A model generated the notes under the pieces. The model was given only the letters and a program-made list of their open reading frames with translations, made no database searches and was not told the origin of the DNA. A DNA stretch of 64,000 nucleotides from Calliopum simillimum. Taxonomy: Eukaryota > Arthropoda > Insecta > Diptera > Lauxaniidae. The number at the start of each line of letters is the position of its first letter. Within the stretch, counting starts at the first letter, position 1. The stretch lies in contig OX638370.1 in assembly GCA_951812925.1 (NCBI GenBank), forward strand, positions 100,578,897 to 100,642,896, read 5' to 3'. The position numbers and the translations under genes are program-made. This document shows, piece by piece, positions 55,240 through 64,000 of the stretch.

Positions 55240-56621
55240 AGGGTGTCCCATAACTCACGCAAGATTTGAATCTGCCACCATTTGTGCGGTAAAGGGTTGC
55301 GTACCAAAAACATAAAACCGTTTGACAGCTAAAATCTTAAAGCTAATAAGATTGAAGCACTGCACGAAGGCACAATGTGTTTTAACTATGGTACAATATT
55401 TTAAAAATAACACTACATTACAAATAATTAATATGTGTGTGTAACATTTTGCAGACCATATTTTTTAAACTAATTTGAAGTAGCTGAGTCCAAAAATCGC
55501 ATTTATTTTTTTTTCTTAGAAGCCTTTTCGATTTTTGAGGTTATAGCTCCATTTTTTGAACATATTTTGAGAAACCCAGTTTCGATCGAATATGTTTTTA
55601 CACTTTTATAGAGAAAAATTCTTAAACTTCCAACAATTGTACCAATATCTAAGATCCGATTCAAATTGGCTGAGTTATAGCAACGAAAATTTAATTTTTA
55701 TAGTAGTTTTTTACACTTTTTCGTGTTTAAGCCAAATTAAACACGGGTTTTTTGCCAGTAGCTTATATTTTATGTATTTGTTATATTTTAGTTCAATAGT
55801 GTATTTAATTGCAAATATTTGGAGTTCAATTTTAGCGAAATCGGATCATTTTTAAAAAAAGGTATTAAGGTTTTAGTGAAATAAAACCATTTCGATTTTC
55901 AACAAAAATTTTAAAAATAATTTGTGTTTTCTATGAAAAACGAAATGGTCTTATTTCACTAAAACCTTAATAACTTTTTGAAAAATGATCCGATTTTGCT
56001 AAAATTGAACTCCAAATATTTGCAATACACTATTGAATTAAAATACAAACAATATATATTTGTATAAGGTACTGGCAAAAAAACCGTGTTTAATTTGGCT
56101 TTAACACGAAAAAGTGTAAAAAACTACTATAAAAATTAACTTTTCGTTGCTATAACTCAGCCAATTTGAATCGCATCTTAGATATTGGTACAATTGTTGG
56201 AAGCTTCAAAATTTTTCTCTATAATAGTGTAAAAACATATTCGATCGAAATTGGGTTTCTCAAAATATGTTCGGAAAAATGGAGCTATAACCTCAAAATT
56301 TAAAAAGGTCGATTATCTCGAGAACAGCCCCTAGGAAAAAAAAATAAATGCGATTTTCGGACTTAGCGACCTCAAATTACTTAGTTTAGAAAATATGGTC
56401 TGCAAAATATTACATTTTGGCTGTTGTCTAGTGTAATGGAAGCTTGTCTGATACAATTCGCAAACTTTGTATAGAATATGGTGTGAATGTTGATGAAATC
56501 AAAATGCGTTGTTCTTTTGCGTCATGCCATATTTACCCTGAACTGTCAGCTTTTTGGTTGACAACGCTTTACCGCTCAAATGGCGGAAAACTCAATTCTT
56601 GAGCGAATTATGGGACACCCT
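55240..56621. mobile_element. 1.38-kb foldback with AGGGTGTCCCATAA termini
   Basis: The element begins AGGGTGTCCCATAA and ends with its complement. Nearly the whole element is an inverted repeat: arms of about 650 bp meet at a centre near 55905-55930 ('aaatggttttatttc' / 'gaaatggtcttatttcact'). Inner landmarks include 'ccaaattaaacacgggtttt', 'tacaattgttgg' and 'gatcgaa'. No transposase. The 87-residue ORF at 55592 is a by-product of the arm. A diverged single arm follows at about 56695-57065. Confidence 0.85.
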
Positions 56622-56694
56622 ATGGTCATAATAAATTTCGACAAAAGAGTGCGTATGTGCCAGCTTTGCTATGGGGTCATATGCATGTTATGCT

Positions 56695-57065
56695 ATTCCA
56701 TGTATAACCCTATCTAATATACTTAAGTATATGGTCAAAATCACAAAAAAGTAAACAAGAAAAATTTTTTTCTCAAAAATTACTATGAAATCAAACTTAT
56801 TGCAGCTATATTTCAGACAATTTTGATCAGATCATAATCATTGGTACATCTATTAAAAGCGACATTAAATGTTCTTTGAAATCGTGCTTAAATAAATAAA
56901 TTCGATCAGACCTAGCGTTCTCAAAAATCAAATTACTACTAATTATCTCGAGAGCGGCTACGAGAAAAATAAAATAGATATAATTTTCGAGATCAGCACG
57001 TCTAAATTACTTCAGAATTTGGTTTCAAAAATTCCACTATTGTCATGTGTTAACTGTTAATAAAA
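56695..57065. repeat. Diverged single arm related to the 1.38-kb foldback
   Basis: Shares 'ttggtaca', 'aaattcgatcaga..tagcgttctcaaaaat', 'ctcgagagcgg' and 'agaaaaataaaatagat' with the arms next door at lower identity. It may be an older, half-deleted member of the same family. Confidence 0.45.
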
Positions 57066-57157
57066 TTGTACGTACTGCTTTATTTCTAATAATTTTTTAC
57101 CAAAATTTCAAGCAAAAATAGTAACAACTCCCCACTGAAGTAAATTTTAAATTTTTT

Positions 57158-57566
57158 CTTACCGTGTGAGTCAATTCAGATGTTTCGAATGACCTTACAG
57201 TCTAGTATTTTTTTTGAAAATATTTAAATTTAAGTGATATTTATCTGACTGTAGAGTTCAAACAAAAAAAAAAAAAAAGCACACTGACAGCACTAGGATT
57301 CGAACCATGGTCGATCCGTGTGTTAGATTAAAACATATCCCCTGCAATACTGGCGCATATGATATATTTTTACTAGAATTTTAAAGTCAAAATGGTTGCA
57401 TATTTTTTTGTTATTAACCTTACTGCAAAGTTCAAACAGAAAAAACTATAAAGTTAAAATGGTTATTAAACGTAGGGTAACTTGAGTTTGAAATTATGTG
57501 TTAATTACTTAAATTGTTTTACTACCCGAGTGGAGTAAAAATTATGACGCGGATTTTTCTCCTTAT
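57158..57566 (-). repeat. tRNA-like-containing interspersed repeat, copy 2
   Basis: The inverted counterpart of 955-1385. The tRNA-like core lies at 57284-57360 (minus), with B box 'ggttcgaatcc' intact. The T-arm 5' strand differs between copies (CATGG here, CCCGG there) while the 3' strand CCTAG is kept, so neither is a working tRNA. Confidence 0.55.
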
Positions 57567-57989
57567 GGTTGCAAAGTAAGGCAGACATTAGTATTAGCCA
57601 AGTTAAAAATCCTACAAATCATTTAATTTATTGCCACTAACGTTATCGAGGTTAAGATTTAGTTTTTTGTATAAATATTTATTAGGTGTAATGTGACAGA
57701 CACGATGTTTTTGCTCTTAAATCAATTCCTCGTAAGCTTAATTGACCACAATGAATGCAGCTTTCTTTATTCATCTCTTGCTTCTAACCTATAAAAAAAT
57801 TGTGATCGATCCGTTGAGTAGAAGCCAAGCAATTTTCTAGAATGTAAGTGTACCTCAAAAGTTACTTTCAAATTTCAGTAATGTGGCAGTCATATTTGAT
57901 TGCTAATAATACGAAAACTGGACAATTTATAATAAACTTTTTTTTTGAAGAAAATGTGTATCTCGACCAGCTTAATAATATAGAATTCT

Positions 57990-58945
57990 TAAGCCATAAA
58001 CATTATCGCATAGGATTGCGCAGCTTATGGGAGATGAAAGAGGAGGCCTAGACTAACAAAAAATTTAGAATAAGGTAGGAGTCTAAAATGTACCCCTGAG
58101 GAGTAATAGGAATACAACTGATTTTCTGAATTGTTTCGGAATAAAAATTTTTTTGGGTCACCCTAGAATTTTAGAGAAAATATTTTTTTGAAAGTTTTAG
58201 CTAATTGTATGAGCTTTCTAAAAATGTATTTGGCTTATAGGGTTTAAAAAGGATTTGGCAAAGTACTCGACCCCTAAAGTTGATATTTAAAATTTTTCCC
58301 CCTATTTTTTGACTTTGGTGGCTATTTAAATATGAAAAAGGACCAATTAACATAACATTTTCAAATTTTTTTCGGAGTCGTCGTTAAATGTGCTTTAATT
58401 TGGTGCTGCATTAATTATTCCAATTTTTTAATTTGAGGCCGAAATAAAATACTTTTCTATGTAACACATTGGTTACTCGCATGTGTTGATCGCGCTGCCT
58501 TTTATCTACAAACGGATTATTATTGAAAAGTAGTTTTTTCTGACTTCAATTAAAAAAATTAGTAATATATGTACATGCAGTACTGAGTTAAAAGAAATTT
58601 AACGAAAATTCTAAAAAAATTATGAAAGGTTATGCCAATAGGACCCTTTTCATACTTAAATGGCCCCCAAAGTCAAAAAATAGGGGGAAAAAAAAATTAA
58701 AATATCAACTTTAAGGGTCCTTATCTTTGCAAAATTTTTTTAAACCCTATAAGCCAAATACTTTCTTAGAAAGCTCATACAACTAGCTGAAAGTTTTCCT
58801 TAAAAATATTTTCTTTAAAAAGTTAGGGTGACCCAATAAATTTTTTCTTGTAAATTTTAAGCCCCTACCCCAGGTGGGGTAGTTTGTTAGTCTGGGTTTT
58901 CCCTATCACCTCCCAGAAACTTCCTAACATCCTGTATACTTACAA
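57990..58945. mobile_element. Foldback family A, copy 3, without cargo
   Basis: The left arm (from about 57995, 'ggaggcctagactaac', 'ttgggtcaccctagaa', 'ctaattgtatgagctttcta') and the right arm (to about 58940) are complementary over about 340 bp, with a unique centre of about 250 bp (58350-58620). There is no mariner in this copy, so it is the empty counterpart of 35041-39062. Confidence 0.75.
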
Positions 58946-59867
58946 AGTTGAACTTTCGAGGACACCAACATTGGGTTTTTTATTTTGATTTTTGCTGTAC
59001 AAATTCCAAACAAATCGTGCGAGTATGTTTAATTAAGTAATTCAATCAAATCATTTGTAAGTTCACAGAATGTGTGCGTAAGTGAAACTTTCGCTTGTTT
59101 ATAACAAGGAGCAATTTAATATAAAAATGCTTACATTGTAAGCGCTACAAAAGCCAATCAGCGATGCATATCAAGTACATAATTAAATAAAATTAGTGAG
59201 TGTTTAAATGGTGTTAATTAAAAAATTCAAAAATTAAAAAGCAACGAGCATAAAAACTTTCAATTGTTGTTGTTGTTGTTGTTGGTTATTGGTAGCATGA
59301 GAGAAATACCAATGCCATTCCGTAGTGTGTGCGCGTATGCATTCTGAACATAACCATCATCAGTGGCATTTAATGGACCAGCAAATTTACGCTGATACAT
59401 TTAAGTAGAAAAAAAAAACCCTTGTTAATGATGATGTTGATGTTAATATTGTTGTTGTTGCTTTTATTGCTGACATCAATGTTGATGATATTTTATTAAA
59501 TATTTTATTGTATTTAATTAAAAATTTTTTAGAGTGCATGAAATTTGCTTTGATGACTTTTTAAATATGTACATGAAAAGTTTTGATAATTAAAATACGT
59601 TTAATTTGTGTATATTTTATGTCTAAAGTCCTTTTTTTTCATTAGAGTATTTATGAGTAAATATCCGCCAAATGTACCAAAATATGCCTTAGTTTCTACC
59701 CACCTACTTTTTTCATTTTTTTATTAATTGAAGATATAGATTATGATGATTTTAATTACTGGAACCTTTTTAAAAAAATGCACATAAATTTTCAGTGTTG
59801 TCATATGTTTATTTTTTTTGAAAGTTTCGCTTAAACAATATATTTAAAAAATTAAAATAAAATATTA
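58946..59867. other. Intergenic, no supported gene
   Basis: AT-rich sequence with GTT trinucleotide runs near 59266-59284 and 59445-59460. No gene. Confidence 0.5.
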
Positions 59868-60352
59868 GTCCATAAACGCTTTTTCTGAAACTTTTTTTAA
59901 ATCTTACTTTTTTTTTGACTTAATTTAAATTTTTGACCGAAATATGGTATAAGCAAAACTAACAAAAAATCCGGGCAACACCGAAAGTTTTTGTACAATT
60001 TTAAAAATGTTTATCTGAGCATTTCTGATACCAAAAATTTCAATTTTGTCAAAAAAAGGTACTTCTTACTTCTTAAACAAGTTTTTCGAAAATAACCACG
60101 ATGTTGGATTTTTTCAAAAGTTTTTTTAAGTGCCTTAAGGCTAAATTTTAATTTTCTAAATAAATGGCTTAAGCAAAATTTACAAAAAAAAAAAAAACCA
60201 GGTGACAACACCGAAAGGTTTGCACAATTTTAGAAAAGTTGCTGAAACGAAAAATTTCAAATAAGTCAAAAAAAGTAAGAATTAAACAAGGTTTTCGAAA
60301 AAATCCAGGTGGTAACCTGTTGCGTTGCGTGACTTATGGACAGCCCCTAATC
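59868..60352. repeat. Element with two internal direct repeats and 'GTCCATAA' ends
   Basis: 'tagtccataaacgc' on the left and 'gacttatggacagcccctaa' on the right are loosely complementary. Inside, two copies of a unit of about 200 bp follow each other (from about 59945 and about 60167), sharing 'aagcaaaa.taacaaaaaa', 'caacaccgaaag.tt', 'acaattttaaaaa' and 'aggttttcgaaaa'. Probably an old MITE. Confidence 0.5.
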
Positions 60353-61925
60353 ATAATAAGGAAAATGAGTTCAAAAAATCTAAAGAATTAACCAATAACA
60401 ATGTTTCGTAAAAGAACTATTCTGCCGGAATAAATTTGCCGGGAGAATAACTATACAGGAGAATGACAAAATTTTGCAAAAACAGTGATATCACAATGAA
60501 AATAGCAATTACTTTTAAAAGAGATGAAACTGGTGAATAGACACTCTAATTATTTATTGATTTAATTATATAAAGGTAAAAGAATATGTTTAGTTATATA
60601 AAAACACTAATAGGGAGAATGACACACATTTGGGTTCTTTACAAAATTTTGAAAATTTTCTTTAAAAAAACACGCACTTCCGCTTAGTATCAAAAAACCA
60701 AAACTGACAGAGCTGAAAAAGAACTGAATCTCTTCTTTCTCTTGACTATCAGTTCTCTTTTTTACTCAGTGTTTCAAAAAGTTACAGTTAGAATAAGAAA
60801 ATAATGGGGCAGAGGGAAAAATTTCTATGTATGTCAATTCCATACAAAAAATTCTTTTCGAGGATTTAACACAGAAAAACAGTCTCTGGAATATACTCGT
60901 ATATATACAAGCAATGTCGTATCAGTTTTTTTTGCAAATAACGTAATATGCGAAACGGGCAAATTAAGTGCACTAAGATGCGGTTAGGGACAGCAGGGAG
61001 AATGACTTTTAAAAACTTTATGTTATAATTTCGTTGAAAAATATTTAGAATTATTTGCTTTTTCTAAGCTATTCATTTAGAAACTCTTGTTAATTATCTG
61101 TATTCAATAGTTAAAATTTTAATTTAAAACATGGTATTGAGCCTCGGGACACTGAGTGGTACATTTGTCGGAGAATCTATATCTATTTTTAGTTTGATGT
61201 TTGTTTTAATCGGGCTAATCCCGGATACTCATTTTTTGTTTCGAACTTTAACTTTTCTTTTGGTACATTTGACCACACACCATATCACACCACACTCCCT
61301 TGATAAAATGAGTGACTGTTTGCATGTTTACTCGAAGAACATACTTATATACAGATTATATTACTTTCGAGTATATTTTTTTTTTGTTTCCCTCAACAAC
61401 TTCTAAGTCGTTTATGGTCAATAATGTTGTTTAGCATGGCAAAAATCGATAATTCCCTACAAAAAATATTTACATAAAGTTATCACTGAATAAATTTAAC
61501 AACAGCTCGTAAAAAAGTTGTACAACTTTTTGTTCCATTCACAAGCTGAAATGGCAAAAAACGCAAAGATGAATATCTAGGAAAAGTTCAACGAAAATAA
61601 ATGAAAATGAGGAAAGTACCCACTTGTTGATTTGCCAAGCATTCTCATTGTCAAAGTGACAGATAAATGTGAAAGATAATAATTTACGGCACTTGTATAC
61701 ATAAGCAATGAAATTTTTTCATGTGGAGTGTGAAGGGGTTTTGTCTCCAAATAAGTTATACTTCTAAAGGCGATGAAATTAAAATATTCTTACAAAATTT
61801 TGCCCTTGAAACTTGTAAAAAGTTCAATCACTGAATTGTGATGCAATCAAATTTATAAAATAATACCAATTTCTCTGATATGTCTTTGTTTTAATTTATG
61901 CACCTACTTTATTTAAAAATTTAAA
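60353..61925. other. Intergenic, no supported gene
   Basis: The ATG-initiated 91-codon ORF at 61131-61406 has no motif and codon use like its surroundings. I do not call it. Confidence 0.4.
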
Positions 61926-61929
61926 ATTC

Positions 61930-62270
61930 TAGTATAGCATTTTGAAACTTTTGCTTATATGGGAGGTGCCACGCTTTCTTGTCCGAATTTTTGCTCAGAG
62001 CTTGCATTTACAGATCTTAGTGACTGAGTGCAATTTGTTTGAATTATTTCAAAAAACACTTTCAGTATAGAATTTTTAACGAGCATACTTTTACAATGAA
62101 GGCAGTAAATGCAATTTCATTGAGTTATCTTGCTTAGTTTTCGCGTGATAAAATTCTTCCACGGACGGACAGGTAGACGGACATAACTCTATTTTCCCTA
62201 GAGGTGACGCTGATCATGAGTAAGTATACACATATACTTTCCATATCTGCCTCTTACGTATCCTTCTCTA
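61930..62270 (-). repeat. mini-me / DINE-like element, copy 2 (partial)
   Basis: The minus-strand order is 'gatatggaaagtatatg', 'actcatgatcagcgtcacct', 'tatgtccgtctacctgtccg', then 'gagcttgcatttac', and near 61945 the 'gggaggtgccacgc' block reads as in the 8141-9069 copy. The microsatellite is short and not expanded. The mixture of matching blocks shows it to be a diverged member of that family. Confidence 0.6.
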
Positions 62271-62929
62271 GTTTACAAACGGAAGGACAAAGTGAAGATT
62301 CCCTGGTATACATAAATGTTATCGGTCAAATGACCAGCTCGTTTGCCCGTTCAGGTGTGTATCGCTCCATTGCTTATTGTCAACTAATTTTCTTTTTTCC
62401 TTTAATATAAATGTAAAAGACAAATGACCCATTCAAAAAATTACATTGTTGCCCCGCCTTGTATTACCATCTGACGTATCTTGTGGAATTTTCTCAACTA
62501 GAGTTTGCCTTGTGGCCGAAATTCGACCATTTTCATTTGACTTTAAAAATACCTTCCAACTGTTAACTTAAGCAAACAAAATCTCATCAGTTGTCATGTC
62601 TGTGTATTTTCTTTTCAGGGGCGTGGCAAACCCGACTTAACAACTAAGTCTATCTCCATACAAAATTTCGTGACACCCAGCACTTAAAAACATAAGAGTC
62701 ATATTATCGTTCCTTAGTGTTAACCCTATCTCCATATCAAATTTCATAAAAATCGATGCAGTGGTTTAGCCGTGAGAGCGTTTTTTTTTTTCATTTAGAG
62801 GCGTGGCGCCGCCCTATGCATTGCTGCTCCTCACAACCCTTCCAACAATCAAAAAAATCAAGCAAACATGATGAGATTTGGTATAGAAACAGGGACTGAA
62901 CCGATTTTGTTTGCATATTTATAAATAGG

Positions 62930-63035
62930 GTCTATCGCATAAGGTTACCAAGCTTCTGAGAGGTGATAGAGGAGGCCTAGACTAAAAAAAAATTCCACAT
63001 GAAAGAAGAATCTTAAACTCCTGAGGAGTTATAAG
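62930..63035. repeat. Foldback family A, terminal fragment (copy 4)
   Basis: 'gagaggtgatagaggaggcc' then 'tagactaaaaaaaaattcc' and 'cctgaggagttataaggag' match the outer end of the arms at 35.0 and 58.0 kb. Only about 100 bp remains. Confidence 0.6.
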
Positions 63036-63167
63036 GAGTGAGATCGAAAAAATCTTAACATATGTAAAATTCAATAATTTTTAAACGGTTGACCTTAGAG
63101 TTTCGATTTTTTTTATATTAAATTGATAATATTTTACAAATTACAGAAAAATATAACTTTTATAGTT

Positions 63168-63999
63168 CTAACCACTATTTATGAACTCGTGCACCTTTTT
63201 TGGTAAGCCTTCCATTAGAGATTTGATAGTTGTTTCAGACACCTTTTTGGAACAGTTTGCAAATCTCCTTTTAAAATTTTCGATATTTTGGGACACCTTT
63301 TTTGTGTTTTTTAAGTTTCTTTTCACAAGAGACCAATATCTCTCCACTGGTCTTAGCTCCGAACAATTTGGAGGATTGGACTCTCTTGGTACAAAAACTA
63401 TGTTATTACTTTGGTACCACTCCAGAGCTTTCCTGCCGTAGTGACATGATGCCAAATCAGGCCAAAAATATGTGGACACATTGTGCTCTCTTATAAAAGG
63501 AAGAAGTATTTTTTTAAACATTCTTTGATGTATAATTCGGTATTTATAGAGCCCACTGTAACAAATGACATGCTTCTTTTGAAGCAACTACATATAGCTT
63601 GCCATACCATGAATTTTTTAGGAAATTCTATTTGCTTTTGGATTCTAAATTGTTTTTCGACATTTGCTCGAGCATCAGCAACATAAAAAATTTGACCTGA
63701 ATATTTAACATGAATAATTTCATATAAAATTTAAATTAATTTAATTTCCGAGCCCTACTTTTGGCGTCTAAATTTTTTGCAGCATTCCTGTCTGGAACAT
63801 TTTGGACTTTGTATGTTTTCAAACCTGCATTGGCTTTAACTTTTCGCACCAAATAGTCAGAGCACTGGGCTAACCGGACAGCTTTTCTCGTAGATGTATT
63901 TGGAGATCTTTTCAATATGCTTTCAATTTTCTTGGTTTTCCCAATATCATGTGGTCCTTGTTTTCTTCCTGAACCAGGTTTCCTATCGATGGTCAAATT
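63168..63999 (-). pseudogene. DD37E (ITmD37E-type) Tc1/mariner superfamily transposase, broken and cut by the window end
   Basis: The frame at 63996-63736 gives the HTH region (DRKPGSGRKQG, LKRSPNTSTRKAVRLAQC, LVRKVKANAGLKTYKVQ). A second frame continues FYVADARANVEKQFRIQ up to about 63515. A third (to the stop at 63168) gives FWPDLASCHYGRKALEWYQ and CSELRPVERYW. Asp of 'WPDL' to Glu of 'PVERYW' is separated by 37 residues, the spacing of the DD37E clade first known from mosquitoes. A frameshift falls in an A-rich run near 63515, and a stop plus loss lies near 63740, where the first catalytic Asp should be; I do not see it. The N-terminus lies beyond 64000. Confidence 0.75.
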
Positions 64000-64000
64000 C

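Noticed and set aside
55592..55855. 87-residue ORF
   Set aside because: Lies wholly in one arm of the 1.38-kb foldback, TTG/low-complexity, with no homologous open frame in the other arm.
61131..61406. 91-residue ATG ORF
   Set aside because: Hydrophobic but no recognisable family, no promoter or poly(A) signal identified, and the expected length for chance in AT-rich DNA.

Overview
The window looks like nuclear DNA of a higher (cyclorrhaphan) fly, with a tephritid-like genome as my guess. The pointers are a strongly AT-rich, repeat-crowded background, introns of about 60-70 nt with GTAAGT donors, an arthropod TATA plus TCAGTT initiator promoter, a dipteran mini-me/DINE-like element with a GTCY/GGCT microsatellite, mariner, Tc1 and DD37E transposase relics, and an insect DUF4780 gene family. 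No rRNA, CRISPR array or bacterial operon is visible. Very little is host single-copy coding sequence.

Layout: 1-7.6 kb is intergenic, with a foldback repeat, a tRNA-like repeat, the 3' end of an RNase H-bearing non-LTR retroelement and a Helitron-like repeat. 7.6-9.4 kb is a 1.8-kb TIR transposon carrying a nested mini-me/DINE-like element. 12.4-30.1 kb is a cluster of four minus-strand DUF4780 genes. The last two belong to a duplicated block whose roughly 2.5-kb spacer is present three times (19.6-22.1, 22.1-24.6 and 26.2-29.1 kb). Between the first two genes lies a dead Tc1 transposase split by a 514-bp hairpin-rich element, plus a foldback built of the same modules.

30.8-31.7 kb is the second Helitron-like repeat, interrupted by a 503-bp MITE. 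32.2-34.6 kb holds an NCOA5-like pseudogene (minus) beside a fifth, divergent DUF4780 gene (plus) that carries one frameshift. 35.0-39.1 kb is a nested transposon stack: long foldback arms enclose a second foldback and a mariner, the mariner is split by a 1.18-kb TIR element, and that element contains a 144-bp near-palindrome. 43.9-45.2 kb holds the best-defined host gene, a secreted proline-rich protein with TATA box, initiator, signal peptide and poly(A) signal. 46.4-47.0 kb is a MITE with internal 110-bp repeats. 49.6-50.2 kb is a 616-bp, almost pure AAGACC array. 53.2-54.2 kb is a degenerate AT-rich satellite. 55.2-56.6 kb is a 1.38-kb near-complete foldback. 58-59 kb is another copy of the foldback family. 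63.2 kb to the end is a broken DD37E (ITmD37E-type) transposase running off the window.

The most interesting content is the DUF4780 cluster. All five proteins share a variable N-terminus, a proline-tryptophan motif and a C-terminal domain that I read as two successive beta-alpha-beta-beta-alpha-beta (RRM/ferredoxin-like) halves. The family is being reshaped by tandem duplication, an internal repeat, premature stops and frameshifts. Nothing in the sequence gives the biochemical function. Several ORFs open only with TTG or CTG; for real genes I moved the start to the first supported ATG.
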